Assembly: GCF_013266755.1 (NCBI RefSeq)
Contig: NZ_JABRWJ010000001.1
Span: 124,001-188,000, forward strand
Length of the DNA stretch: 64,000 bases
Origin: Pseudaquabacterium terrae
Lineage (GTDB): Bacteria; Pseudomonadota; Gammaproteobacteria; Burkholderiales; Burkholderiaceae_C
Reading direction: 5' to 3'
The position numbers were made by a program, and so were the translations under genes. Positions 17,433 to 25,680 of this stretch are shown one piece after another; position 1 is the first letter of the stretch; every line of letters begins with the position of its first letter. The notes under the pieces are model-generated. The model made no database searches, was not told where the DNA came from, and worked only from the letters and a program-made list of their open reading frames with translations.

Positions 17433-18905
17433 TTATCGATGGCTGAAGCTGGCGCGGAAGGGTTTCTTCGGCAGGATGACGTCCTTGACGTCGCAGAAGA
17501 ACTCGAAGCTCCAGTCGCCGCCTTCGCGGCCTATGCCTGAGCGCTTGATGCCGCCGAACGGCGCGGCGAGATCCCGGATGCCGAAGCTGTTGACCCAGAT
17601 GAAGCCGGTGCGCACGCGCTCGGCCACCGCCGCCGCATGCGCCGTCTCGCCGTAGCAGACGCCGCCCAGGCCGTAGTCGGTGCCGTTGGCCAGCGCGATC
17701 GCCTCGTCGTCGCTGGCGAAGGTCTGCAGCGTCAGCACCGGGCCGAAGACTTCGTGCTGCACGATCTCGCTCGCCTGCGCCACGTTCGTCAGCAGCGTCG
17801 GCTGGTAGTACTGCGCGCCGAACGGATGGCGCTGGCCGCCCCACAGCAGCTCGGCCCCGCCTTGCAGGGCGCGCGACACGAAGCCCTCGATGCGCTCGAC
17901 CTGGCGCGGGTGGATGATCGGCCCGACCTCGGTTCCTTCGTCGCGTGGATCGCCGATCATCAGCTTCTCGACGGTGCCGCGCAGCGCCGCGACGAAGGCC
18001 TCGGCGATGCGCTGGTGCACCAGCAGGCGCGTGCCCGCCAGGCAGACCTGGCCGGCATTGCGGTACATCAGCGCAGCGGTCGCGGCGGCGTTGTGAAGGT
18101 CGGCGTCGTCGAGCACGATGAACGGGCTCTTGCCGCCGAGCTCGAGGCTGCAGGGCACGAGGTTGGCGCCGGCCGCCTGCGCGATCCATTTCGCGGTCGG
18201 CACGCTGCCGGTGAACGAGATGCGGGCGATGCGCGGATCGCTGACCAGCTTCGCGCCGGTGTTCGCGCCGCTGCCCTGCACGACGTTGAAGACGCCCGGC
18301 GGCAGCCCCGCGGCGTCGGCCGCATCGGCCAGCAGCGAGCAGGTCAGCGGCGCCCACTCCGGCGGCTTCAGGATGCAGGTGTTGCCCGCTGCCAGCGCCG
18401 GCCCGAGCTTCCAGGTCGACAGCATCAGCGGTGCATTCCACGGCGTGATGATCACGGCGACGCCGGCCGGATCGTGGCGCACGCGGTGCTCGGCCTGCTC
18501 GGTGTGCAGCGTGCGGTCCTGCAGCCGCAGCGCATGCTCGGCGAACCAGCGGATGTTCTGCACCGCGCGCGGCACCACGCCATGGCGCATGCGCGACAGC
18601 AGCACGCCGGCATCGTTGCTCTCGAGCAGGCAGAAGGCATCGGCGCGGCGGCCGATCTCGTCGGCGAAGCGGTCGAGGAAGGGCTTGCGCTCAGCGGCGC
18701 TCAATCCGCTCCACGCGGGGAAAGCACGCTGCGCGGCGCTGATCGCCGCGTCGACATGCTGTGCGTTGCCTTCGCACACCGAGCCCAGCACCGCCTGGTC
18801 GATCGGCGAGCACAGCACGAAGTGTTCGTCCGATCCGACGCGGCGGCCGTCGATGTAATGGTCGGGCGAGACGGCGAAACCGGCAACGTCGAGCATTCGG
18901 TTCAT
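17433..18905 (-). CDS. hpaE: Aldehyde dehydrogenase (5-carboxymethyl-2-hydroxymuconate semialdehyde dehydrogenase-like)
   Basis: A 490-residue NAD(P)-dependent aldehyde dehydrogenase. The cofactor/catalytic framework is intact: ITPWNAPLMLSTWKLGPALAAGN, the FTGSVPTAKWI Rossmann turn, the general-base Glu in LELGGKSP, and the catalytic Cys in RNAGQVCLAG. Sequence style and context match HpaE, which oxidises the semialdehyde made by the adjacent dioxygenase. It begins 25 bases after the hydratase gene and ends 11 bases before hpaD. The ATG at 18905 was chosen; another ATG lies three codons later. Confidence 0.88.
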   Translation of the reverse strand: MNRMLDVAGFAVSPDHYIDGRRVGSDEHFVLCSPIDQAVLGSVCEGNAQHVDAAISAAQRAFPAWSGLSAAERKPFLDRFADEIGRRADAFCLLESNDAGVLLSRMRHGVVPRAVQNIRWFAEHALRLQDRTLHTEQAEHRVRHDPAGVAVIITPWNAPLMLSTWKLGPALAAGNTCILKPPEWAPLTCSLLADAADAAGLPPGVFNVVQGSGANTGAKLVSDPRIARISFTGSVPTAKWIAQAAGANLVPCSLELGGKSPFIVLDDADLHNAAATAALMYRNAGQVCLAGTRLLVHQRIAEAFVAALRGTVEKLMIGDPRDEGTEVGPIIHPRQVERIEGFVSRALQGGAELLWGGQRHPFGAQYYQPTLLTNVAQASEIVQHEVFGPVLTLQTFASDDEAIALANGTDYGLGGVCYGETAHAAAVAERVRTGFIWVNSFGIRDLAAPFGGIKRSGIGREGGDWSFEFFCDVKDVILPKKPFRASFSHR

Positions 18906-18930
18906 GGTGAAGGACTCTTGCAATCTGCTA

Positions 18931-19734
18931 TCAGACAAAACGCACGGAGATCGAGCCGAGCGGGCCGTAGTCGGCGTGGAACACGTCGCCCGCCGCGCAG
19001 GCCACCGGGCGCGTGAACGAGCCGCCGAGCACGATCTCGCCGGCGGCCAGCCCTTCGCCGTGCGCATCGAGCTTGTTCGCCAGCCAGGCGACGCCGTTGG
19101 CCGGGTGGTTCAGCACCGCGGCGCCGAGCCCCGATTCCTCGATCACGCCGTTCTTGTGCAGCAGCGCGCCGGCCCAGCGCCAGTCCACCGCATCGGGCCG
19201 CATCGGCCGGCCGCCGAGCACGATGCCGGCATTGGCCGCGTTGTCGGCGATCGTGTCGAGCACCTTGCGCGGCGCCTTCGTCACGCGGTCGAACTGCTCG
19301 ATGCGCGCGTCGATCAGCTCCAGCGCCGGCATCACCCAGTCGGTGGCGGCCAGCACGTCGAGCAGCGTGTGGCGCGGGCCTCTCAGCGGCCGGCCGAGGA
19401 TGAACGCGAACTCGACTTCGAGGCGCGGCACGATGAAACGCGCGGCCTCGACCTCGCCGCCGTCCTTCAGCAGCATGTCGTCGAGCAGCGTGCCGTAATC
19501 CGGCTCGGTGATCTGCGAGGCGATCTGCATCGCGCGCGAAGTCAGCCCGATCTTGTGGCCGATCACGTGGCGGTCGGCGGTGCGCTCCAGCGCCATCCAG
19601 GCGCGCTGGATCGCGTAGCTGTCGGCCATCGTCATGTCCGGATGGCGCTTCGAGAAGTGCTCGAGCTGCTCGCGCGTGTCGCGGGCCTGGCGCAGTTCGT
19701 GCGCCAGGGCGGCGTGAAGGGAGGTGTCCAGCAT
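18931..19734 (-). CDS. hpaH: 2-oxo-hept-4-ene-1,7-dioate hydratase (HpaH-like)
   Basis: A 267-residue hydratase of the MhpD/HpaH family that adds water to the dienol product of meta-cleavage after the isomerase step. Characteristic segments are [25 protein letters not shown] near residues 78-102, [14 protein letters not shown], and the C-terminal [13 protein letters not shown] and [18 protein letters not shown]. It is the first gene of the operon, divergent from a LysR regulator with an 82-base gap carrying a perfect palindrome. HpaF-like and aldolase (HpaI) genes, needed to finish the pathway, are not in the window. Confidence 0.88.
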   Translation of the reverse strand: MLDTSLHAALAHELRQARDTREQLEHFSKRHPDMTMADSYAIQRAWMALERTADRHVIGHKIGLTSRAMQIASQITEPDYGTLLDDMLLKDGGEVEAARFIVPRLEVEFAFILGRPLRGPRHTLLDVLAATDWVMPALELIDARIEQFDRVTKAPRKVLDTIADNAANAGIVLGGRPMRPDAVDWRWAGALLHKNGVIEESGLGAAVLNHPANGVAWLANKLDAHGEGLAAGEIVLGGSFTRPVACAAGDVFHADYGPLGSISVRFV

Positions 19735-19791
19735 CGGGCCAGTGTCGGTGCCGGCCGCACCACGGCACAAGCAATCGATTCGACGCAATCT

Positions 19792-19806
19792 TCAAGCGCA
19801 GCTTGA
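19792..19806. promoter_or_regulatory. Candidate LysR operator between lysR-type gene and meta-cleavage operon
   Basis: TCAAGC-GCA-GCTTGA is a perfect inverted repeat with 6-base arms, centred in the 82-base gap between the divergent starts at 19734 and 19817. It lies 11 bases before the regulator ATG, where it could serve autoregulation, and about 58 bases upstream of the hydratase start, where activators of this family bind. It resembles the interrupted dyads bound by LysR proteins, although its arms span 15 rather than the usual 13 bases. Confidence 0.55.
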
Positions 19807-19816
19807 TAATCAGGCG

Positions 19817-20770
19817 ATGCCCTTGACCCGCTTCACGCTGCGCCAGCTCGAAGCCTTCGACGCGGTCGCCGACCTGCACGGTTTCAGCGCCGCGGCCGAG
19901 CGGCTGGGCCTGAGCGCGCAGGCGGTGAGCCAGCTGGTGGCCGAGCTGGAGGCGGTGCTCGGCTTTCGCCTCTTCGACCGCACGACGCGCCGCGTCAGCC
20001 TGAGCAGCGCCGGGCGTGACTTTGCCGCCTCGGCGCAGACGGTGCTGCGCCACGCCGCCGCCGCCGAGACCGCCGCCGCCGACGTGCGCAACCGCGCCGC
20101 CGGCAGCGTGCGCGTCGGCGCGCCGCTGGTGCTGGCGGCCACCGCGCTGCCCGCGGCGATCAAGGCCTACGCGGCGCTGCGGCCGAAGGTCGCGGTGCGC
20201 ATCCGCGACATGCCGGTCGAGCGGCTGGTCGACGCGGTCGCCGCCGGCGACGTGGACCTGGGGCTCGGACCGGACCGCGCGACCGGCTCCGACGTGGCCG
20301 CCGAAGACCTGTTCGACAGCCCCTGGGTGCTGTGGTGCGCGCCGACCCATCCGCTCGCGCGATTGCGCCAGGTGCGCTGGCGCGAGTTGGCCGAGCACCC
20401 ACTCGTCGCCGCCGGCCGCGACCACGAGCGCAACGTCGCGCAAATGCGCGCCAACGCGCCGGAGGAGTCGCGCATCACGCCGGTCGACATCGTCGACAAC
20501 ATCTCCACCGCGCTCGGCATTGCCGCGCAGGGGCTGGCCGCGACGCTCGCGCCGGCCTACGTCGGCGTGCTGGCGCAGACGCTGGGCCTGGAGATGCGGC
20601 GCGTGATCGATCCGGAGACGGTGCGCAAGGTGTGCCTGTATCGGCCGCTCGGGCGCACGCTGTCGCCGGCGGCCGAAGGCTTCGCGGAGCACCTGGCGCT
20701 GTGGGTGGCCGGCTGGGGCAAGGCCAAGCCCTCGGCACGCAGCGCGCAGCGGCGCCGTGCCATCATCTGA
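19817..20770 (+). CDS. LysR-family transcriptional regulator
   Basis: A 317-residue regulator. The N-terminal winged HTH (residues about 5-64) reads TLRQLEAFDAVADLHGFSAAAERLGLSAQAVSQLVAELE, followed by a linker helix and a type 2 periplasmic-binding-fold effector domain with VDLGLGPDR and the DSPWVLWCAPTHPLAR block. It is divergent from the meta-cleavage operon and is most likely its activator, with a ring-cleavage intermediate or the aromatic substrate as effector (inference from position). A tellurite-resistance-like gene follows after 5 bases and may be read through. Confidence 0.9.
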   Translation: MPLTRFTLRQLEAFDAVADLHGFSAAAERLGLSAQAVSQLVAELEAVLGFRLFDRTTRRVSLSSAGRDFAASAQTVLRHAAAAETAAADVRNRAAGSVRVGAPLVLAATALPAAIKAYAALRPKVAVRIRDMPVERLVDAVAAGDVDLGLGPDRATGSDVAAEDLFDSPWVLWCAPTHPLARLRQVRWRELAEHPLVAAGRDHERNVAQMRANAPEESRITPVDIVDNISTALGIAAQGLAATLAPAYVGVLAQTLGLEMRRVIDPETVRKVCLYRPLGRTLSPAAEGFAEHLALWVAGWGKAKPSARSAQRRRAII

Positions 20771-20775
20771 CGACG

Positions 20776-21261
20776 ATGCTGAAGTCCCTGAAAGACCTGT
20801 TCGACAGCCTGCTGCCCGCCACACCCCAGGCCGACCCGCGCGCCGCCGAACACGCGCTGCAGCTCGCCACCGCGGTGATGCTGGTCGAAGTGATGCGCGC
20901 CGACGCGAGCTTTCACGCCGGTGAGCGCGAAGCGGTGCTGGCGGCGCTGCGCGACAAGTTCGCGCTCGGCGGCGACGAAGCGCAGCGCCTGGCGGAACTC
21001 GCGGAGACCACCGCGCAGCAGGCCACCGACCTGTTCGCCTTCACCTCGCGCATCAACGAGCGCTTCGAGATGCCGCAGAAGCTGTTGATGATCGAACACA
21101 TGTGGCGCGTCGCCTATGCCGACGGCCATCTCGCCGACCACGAGCGCCACGTGCTGTGGCGCATCGCCGACCTGCTGCATGTGCCGCAAGGCGCGTACGT
21201 GCATGCGCGGATGCGGGCGCAGGCGGCAACAAACGAGCAGGGTGCACGCGGCCAAGCGTAG
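20776..21261 (+). CDS. TerB-family protein
   Basis: A 161-residue all-helical protein with the TerB/DjlA-N fold. VMLVEVMRADASFHAGEREAVLAAL near residues 36-60 and the second copy-like segment MWRVAYADGHLADHERHVLWRIADLLHVP contain the paired acidic metal-binding residues of the family. TerB proteins are cytoplasmic or membrane-associated and are linked to tellurite and other stress responses, though single copies outside ter operons have no fixed role. No other ter gene is nearby. It starts 5 bases after the LysR stop. Confidence 0.85.
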   Translation: MLKSLKDLFDSLLPATPQADPRAAEHALQLATAVMLVEVMRADASFHAGEREAVLAALRDKFALGGDEAQRLAELAETTAQQATDLFAFTSRINERFEMPQKLLMIEHMWRVAYADGHLADHERHVLWRIADLLHVPQGAYVHARMRAQAATNEQGARGQA

Positions 21262-21264
21262 TAG

Positions 21265-21276
21265 GATGTACACATC
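21265..21276. promoter_or_regulatory. Candidate ParD operator
   Basis: GATGT-AC-ACATC is a perfect 5-base inverted repeat 16 bases upstream of the antitoxin ATG, overlapping a TAGGAT sequence (21262-21267) that could be the -10 element. Antitoxins of this ribbon-helix-helix type bind such short palindromes to autoregulate their operon. The function is inferred from position. Confidence 0.45.
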
Positions 21277-21292
21277 AGCGCACGGAGTTGCC

Positions 21293-21535
21293 ATGTCCAC
21301 GACGATGACGATCCGCCTCGAGGACGAGGTCAAGGAGCGACTCGACCGCTTGGCCGAATCCACGCAACGCAGCAAGTCATTCCTCGCTGCCGAGGCGATT
21401 CGAGAGTTCGTCGAGAACAACGAGTGGCAGATCGCAGAAATCCACGCCGCATTGGGTGAAGCCGATGCCGGTGACTTTGCCAGCGACAAGGACGTCGCGA
21501 CACTCGCCAAAAAGTGGAGAGTGAATGCGGGTTAG
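21293..21535 (+). CDS. parD: ParD-like ribbon-helix-helix antitoxin
   Basis: An 80-residue antitoxin. The N-terminal RHH DNA-binding domain reads MTIRLEDEVKERLDRLAESTQRSKSFLAAEAIREFVE, and the C-terminal part (WQIAEIHAALGEADAGDFASDKDV) is the acidic toxin-neutralising segment typical of type II ParD/CopG antitoxins. A CGGAG ribosome-binding site lies at 21282-21286. The stop overlaps the toxin start by 11 bases, so the pair is translationally coupled with the antitoxin first. Confidence 0.9.
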   Translation: MSTTMTIRLEDEVKERLDRLAESTQRSKSFLAAEAIREFVENNEWQIAEIHAALGEADAGDFASDKDVATLAKKWRVNAG

Positions 21536-21809
21536 GTGGCTGCGCACGGCGCTGCGCAACCTCGACGATGAGGCTCTCTACATCGCCACCGATGACCCGC
21601 AGGCGGCTCGCTTGGTCGTCGAACGCGTCCTGTCAGCCGTTGCAACGCTTGCCGAGCAGCCCGGCATCGGCCGGCCGGGCCGCGTGCCCGGAATGCGCGA
21701 GCTCGTCGTGCTGAATACCCGCTTCATCGTTCCGTACCGCGTGCGCGGCGACAGCGTGGAGGTGCTGCGCGTGTTCCACACATCGCGCAGGCTTCCGAAG
21801 CGCTGGTAG
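21525..21809 (+). CDS. parE: RelE/ParE-family toxin
   Basis: A 94-residue toxin of the RelE/ParE fold. Visible are the N-terminal helix WLRTALRNLDDEALYIATDDPQAA, the central HPQIGRPGR-like segment EQPGIGRPGRVPGMRELVV and the C-terminal strands FIVPYRVRGDSVEVLRVFHTSRRLP, which are conserved in ParE. Members either block gyrase (ParE) or cleave ribosome-bound mRNA (RelE), and sequence alone does not settle which. It forms a type II module with the overlapping RHH antitoxin and looks intact. Confidence 0.9.
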   Translation: MRVRWLRTALRNLDDEALYIATDDPQAARLVVERVLSAVATLAEQPGIGRPGRVPGMRELVVLNTRFIVPYRVRGDSVEVLRVFHTSRRLPKRW

Positions 21810-21822
21810 GTGGCTCCCCGCC

Positions 21823-22545
21823 ATGACGGGACTCGGCCGCGGACCTGACGGGCGCATGACGCGGCAAGGGCTGCTGCTGGTGGCAGCAGCAGTTGTGTCG
21901 CCGGCAGACCTCGCCGCCGACAGCCAATGCTTCGGCACCGTCGCCAACGGTCGGCTCGAACGCGGCGTCCAGCTGCCGCCGAGCGGGAAGAACTTCAGCG
22001 CCTACAGCACGCTGGCCGTGGCAACCGGACGCACGCACGTTCACTCGAACGTTGCCGAGATCGTCACCGCGGCCTATGCCGCGCTGCAAGCTGAGCAGCC
22101 GACGACGGTGTTCGTCTACGGCGAAACCGGCTGGCCATCGGGCGGACGCTTCCGGCCGCACCGCACGCATCAGAACGGCCTGTCGGTCGACTTCTTCGTG
22201 CCGGTGCGCAACCAGCAGGGCCGATCGGTGCCGTTGCCGACCGGTCCGAGCAATCGCTTCGGCTACGACATCGAGTTTGATGCCGAGGGGCGCTTCGGCG
22301 AATACGTGATCGACTTTCCCGCGCTTGCCGAGCACCTGGTCCAGCTGCACGTCGCGGCACGGGCGCGCGGCGTGCAGCTGGCACTCGTGATCCTCGATCC
22401 GCGCTACCTGCCCCGCCTCTTCGCGACGCCGCGCGGCGCGATGCTGCAACGCACCTTGCCGTTCAAGAAGGGAGCGGCCTGGGTGCGGCACGACGAGCAC
22501 TACCACGTCGACTTCGCGCTGCCTTGCAAGCCGGCCCTCAGCTGA
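21823..22545 (+). CDS. MepA-like penicillin-insensitive murein endopeptidase
   Basis: A protein of up to 240 residues of peptidase family M74. The zinc ligands appear as HxxGxxxD in THQNGLSVDFFVP (near residues 121-133) and as the HYH cluster in RHDEHYHVDFALPC near the C terminus. The family cleaves D-Ala-mesoDAP crosslinks in peptidoglycan in the periplasm. A signal peptide is present only if translation starts at the internal ATG near 21856 (MTRQGLLLVAAAVVSPADLAA); the first ATG at 21823 adds 11 residues. The 13-base spacing from the toxin stop is probably coincidental. It is slightly shorter than E. coli MepA. Confidence 0.8.
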   Translation: MTGLGRGPDGRMTRQGLLLVAAAVVSPADLAADSQCFGTVANGRLERGVQLPPSGKNFSAYSTLAVATGRTHVHSNVAEIVTAAYAALQAEQPTTVFVYGETGWPSGGRFRPHRTHQNGLSVDFFVPVRNQQGRSVPLPTGPSNRFGYDIEFDAEGRFGEYVIDFPALAEHLVQLHVAARARGVQLALVILDPRYLPRLFATPRGAMLQRTLPFKKGAAWVRHDEHYHVDFALPCKPALS

Positions 22546-22613
22546 CGATGCTACGCACTCGCAGGCACAACGCTTGCCCAACGTAAGCCCTCGTAAGACG
22601 CCGGAGGGAAACC

Positions 22614-22871
22614 ATGCAGTACCCGTCGACCTCTGCCGCCGAGCCGCAGGCGGTGCTCAGCTTCGTGAATGGCGATGTCTGGGTCGGCCGACCTGACCTT
22701 CCGGGCGGGCGCCGCTTCCGCAGCGTCTTCGGCCACGTGGTCGAGGTGCTCGACGACGGTCGGGTCCGGCGCGTCGGCGCCCAGCTGAGCTACGCGCAGC
22801 CGTGGCTGCTGGTGAATGCGCCGCTGGAGCGCGTGATCGAGCGCGCATTGGGAAGCGATCCGGAGGGTTGA
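22614..22871 (+). CDS. Hypothetical small protein
   Basis: An 85-residue protein that I do not recognise. A GGAGGG sequence (about 22602-22607) precedes the ATG at a usable distance, and codon use resembles the neighbours. The sequence predicts a beta-rich N-terminal half (AVLSFVNGDVWVGRPDLPGG, then HVVEVLDDGRVRRVGAQLSY) and a C-terminal helix. There is no signal peptide or membrane segment. The stop overlaps a TTGACA sequence upstream of the MerR-type regulator. Confidence 0.6.
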   Translation: MQYPSTSAAEPQAVLSFVNGDVWVGRPDLPGGRRFRSVFGHVVEVLDDGRVRRVGAQLSYAQPWLLVNAPLERVIERALGSDPEG

Positions 22872-22930
22872 CAGATACTGTGGGACCGGGCGGCGGCGAA
22901 TCCGCATGCGCCCTGACGAGAGCCCCACCC

Positions 22931-23383
22931 ATGCGCATCGGCGACCTCGCGAACGCCACCGGCACCCCTGTCGAGACGATCCGCTACTACGAGCGCGAGG
23001 GCCTGCTGCCGCCGCCGCGGCGAGCCGACAACAACTACCGCATGTATTTGCCGCTGCATGCCGAACGGCTGGCCTTCATCCGGCAGTGCCGCAACCTGGA
23101 CATGACGCTCGACGAGGTGCGCACACTGCTGCGCCTGCGTGACGCACCGGGCGAGGATTGCGGCGAGGTCAATGCGCTGCTCGACGAGCACATCGAACAC
23201 GTGAGCCATCGCATCCGCGAGCTGCGGCGCCTGCAGCAGGACCTGAAGGCGCTGCGCGCGCGCTGCAGCGCGGCGCACGCGGTGGCCGACTGCGGCATCC
23301 TGAACGAGCTGGACGCCACCAGCGCAGCAACGGCCCGCGGCGACGCGACACCGCCGCGCAGGCACGTGCGCGGAGCGCATTGA
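22931..23383 (+). CDS. MerR-family Cd/Pb-responsive regulator (CadR/PbrR-like)
   Basis: A 150-residue regulator. The winged HTH MRIGDLANATGTPVETIRYYEREGLLP is followed by a dimerisation helix and a metal-binding region with Cys in EDCGEVNALLDEH (about 77), Cys in LRARCSAAH (about 113) and Cys in VADCGILNEL (about 121). That three-cysteine pattern is diagnostic of CadR/PbrR proteins, which activate Cd/Zn/Pb efflux ATPases by distorting the promoter. A His-containing tail follows. No efflux pump or ZIP gene lies on either side, so its target is elsewhere or is itself. Confidence 0.85.
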   Translation: MRIGDLANATGTPVETIRYYEREGLLPPPRRADNNYRMYLPLHAERLAFIRQCRNLDMTLDEVRTLLRLRDAPGEDCGEVNALLDEHIEHVSHRIRELRRLQQDLKALRARCSAAHAVADCGILNELDATSAATARGDATPPRRHVRGAH

Positions 23384-23399
23384 GGCGGCCGGCCGCCGC

Positions 23400-24290
23400 C
23401 TACCGCGCCGCGAGATAGGCCGAATACAAGGGCCAGCTCAAGTCCCGCAGCGCCTCGCGCCGCTGCACCACCGCATGATGCTCGCCCTCGCGCTCGAGCC
23501 CGAGCAGTTCCAGCAGCAGCCGCAGCGCGCGTTCCGGTGCGCTGTCCTGCGCGGGCGGGGCGCCGGCCAGGCCGGGCTCCAGGTCCGGCCGGTCGATCAG
23601 CAGCCAGGCCGGGAACCAGGCCAGGTCGCTCTCGTCGCCTTCACCGTCGAAGGCCGCGGCGAAGCGGCGCACCAGCTGGCACAGCAGCGGGTCGGGCACG
23701 GTGCGGCGCGCCAGGTCGGCCAGCGCCGACGGCGCCAGCCACGCGAGCTCGGCGACGATCGGCCAGCAGGCCCCCAGGCCGTAGGCATGCAGCCGCGCTT
23801 CGGCCATCCACGCCAGGGCCTGCGGGCGGCGGTGCCAGCCCTCGATCGTGGCCACCGCACTGGCCGCGGCCTTCCAGTCGCGCGCGCGCAGCCACAGCGG
23901 CGCCGGGTGATCGAGCGGCCGCTCGGGCTGGAACTTCAGCATCTCGGCGCGCTGCGCCAGGTCGCGCCACAGCGGCGCGAGCCAGTCGGCGGCTTCCTTG
24001 CCGAACACCCGGGTGGCGGCGGGCGCGATGCGCTCTTCGATTTCGCGCCGCGCGGCAGCGAGCGCGTCGTGGTCGAGCAGCATCTCGTGGCTGCATGGCA
24101 GCAGTGTGTCGGTCAGCAGCCGCAGCGCCGGCAGCGCCGCGTCGTGCGCAAACTCCTGCGCCAGCTGCTCGCAGGCATGCTGCGCTGCACCAGCATCACG
24201 CCGATCGATCGCATGCTGCACGTCATTGCGCAGCGCAACATCGCGACTGTGCTCGAAGATATCCAACTGCGTCGGCCGCTCGAATGTCAC
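23400..24290 (-). CDS. Conserved-looking hypothetical cytoplasmic protein
   Basis: A 296-residue protein that I cannot assign. Translation starts at the GTG at 24290, 7 bases after an excellent AAGGGGGG ribosome-binding site. It is predicted to be almost entirely helical and rich in Ala, Leu and Trp, with repeated motifs such as LAPLWRDLAQRAEML, LWLRARDWKAAASAV, LAWMAEARLHAYGL and LAWFPAWLLIDRPDL that look like helical-repeat (TPR/HEAT-like) packing. It has no signal peptide or membrane helix. It is convergent with the MerR gene, 16 bases apart. Confidence 0.65.
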   Translation of the reverse strand: MTFERPTQLDIFEHSRDVALRNDVQHAIDRRDAGAAQHACEQLAQEFAHDAALPALRLLTDTLLPCSHEMLLDHDALAAARREIEERIAPAATRVFGKEAADWLAPLWRDLAQRAEMLKFQPERPLDHPAPLWLRARDWKAAASAVATIEGWHRRPQALAWMAEARLHAYGLGACWPIVAELAWLAPSALADLARRTVPDPLLCQLVRRFAAAFDGEGDESDLAWFPAWLLIDRPDLEPGLAGAPPAQDSAPERALRLLLELLGLEREGEHHAVVQRREALRDLSWPLYSAYLAAR

Positions 24291-24408
24291 GTTAGGCCCC
24301 CCTTGTGACGTCGAGGCGGCGCCGCGTGGTCGACGCGGACCGCCGGAGTGGGAAACGCATGCTACCCAAACTGGTGCGCCGTGACGTAAACCACGCGCCC
24401 GATAGGCG

Positions 24409-25590
24409 TTACAGGTTGCGCGCGATGACCTCTCGCATGATCTCGTTGGTGCCGCCGTAGATGCGCTGCACGCGGGCATCGGCATACATGCGGGCGACCA
24501 TCGTCTCGGTCATGTAGCCGTAGCCGCCCCACAGCTGCAGCAGCTCGTCGAGCACGCGGCCCTGCGTCTCCGAGCCCCACAGCTTGGCCATCGAGGCGGT
24601 GGCGGTGTCCAGCGTGCCGGCGACGATCTGCTCGACGCAGCGATCGATGAAGGCGCGGCCGACCAGGATCTGCGTCGCCGCGTCGGCGAGCTTGAAGCGC
24701 GTGTTCTGGTAGGCGGCGATCGGCTGCCCGAAGGCCTGGCGCTCGCGCACGTAGGCCAGCGTTGCCTCGTAGGCGCCTTCCATGCCCGCCAGCGCCGCGA
24801 CGCCGATCAGCAGCCGCTCGTACGGCAGGTCGCTCATCAACTGGAAGAAGCCCTGGCCGGGCGCGCCGCCGAGCAGGTTGGCGGCCGGCACGCGCACGTC
24901 GTCGAAGAACAGCTCCGAGGTGTCCTGCGCTTTCATGCCGAGCTTGTCGAGCAGCCGGCCGACGCGAAAGCCGCGGCAGCCGGACTCCAGCCCCGGATCG
25001 TCGGCGGACGCGCGTTCGGTGTCGACGATCAGGATCGACGTGCCGCGCGCACCCTGGGTCGGATCGGTCTTGCAGACCACCAGCACGACGCCGGCCAGGT
25101 AGCCGTTGCTGATGAAGGTCTTGCTGCCGTTGAGCAGGTAGTGCTCGCCGCGCAGCTCGGCGCGCGCGCGCACGCCCTGCAGGTCGGAGCCGGCGCCCGG
25201 CTCGGTCATCGCGATCGCGCCGACCAGCTCGCCGCGCGCCAGCCGCGGCAGGTAGTGCCGCTTCTGCGCCTCGGTGCCGTGGTTCAGGAAGTAGTGCGCG
25301 ACGATCGAGTGCACGGAGGTGCTCATGCCGGTCAGCGCGCGGCGCGCCATCTCCTCGTCGAACACCGCCTCGTGGCGGAAGTCGCCGCCGGCGCCGCCGT
25401 GCTCGGCCGGGACGTCGGTGCACAGGAATCCGAGCTCGCCGGCGCGGCGCCAGATCGCATGCCCGACGTGGCCGCGCCGGCGCGCCGCCTCGTCGCCGGG
25501 CAGCACCTCGGCCTCGATGAAGCGGACCACCGAGTCGCGAAAGGCCTCCAGGTCCGGGTCGCTCCACGAGCGCGTGAATTGCAGCGGCAT
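24409..25590 (-). CDS. Acyl-CoA dehydrogenase (long-chain/isovaleryl type)
   Basis: A 393-residue flavoenzyme that introduces the alpha-beta double bond into acyl-CoA. Signatures are IAMTEPGAGSDLQGVRARAE (FAD/substrate loop), the central beta domain with SKTFISNGYLAG, QNTRFKLADAATQILVGRAF, and the terminal RIYGGTNEIMREVIARNL. In the last motif Gly replaces the catalytic Glu of medium-chain enzymes. The Glu in GAYEATLAYVRERQAFG aligns with the catalytic position of long-chain/isovaleryl members, so a branched or long substrate is likely (inference). A GGGAGGTG sequence precedes the ATG. It has no beta-oxidation neighbours. Confidence 0.9.
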   Translation of the reverse strand: MPLQFTRSWSDPDLEAFRDSVVRFIEAEVLPGDEAARRRGHVGHAIWRRAGELGFLCTDVPAEHGGAGGDFRHEAVFDEEMARRALTGMSTSVHSIVAHYFLNHGTEAQKRHYLPRLARGELVGAIAMTEPGAGSDLQGVRARAELRGEHYLLNGSKTFISNGYLAGVVLVVCKTDPTQGARGTSILIVDTERASADDPGLESGCRGFRVGRLLDKLGMKAQDTSELFFDDVRVPAANLLGGAPGQGFFQLMSDLPYERLLIGVAALAGMEGAYEATLAYVRERQAFGQPIAAYQNTRFKLADAATQILVGRAFIDRCVEQIVAGTLDTATASMAKLWGSETQGRVLDELLQLWGGYGYMTETMVARMYADARVQRIYGGTNEIMREVIARNL

Positions 25591-25680
25591 GGCCTCGCAC
25601 CTCCCGCGCGGTGATCGCGCTGAAGTGCGAGCTTAAGCCCCCTGACGCCTCGACCGCCCGGCCGGGCGGACCGCCAACCC

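Noticed and set aside
22868-22873. TTGACA as the -35 of the MerR-type gene with a MerR operator
   Set aside because: No convincing -10 lies 19-20 bases downstream and no dyad symmetry is present, so I did not call an operator.
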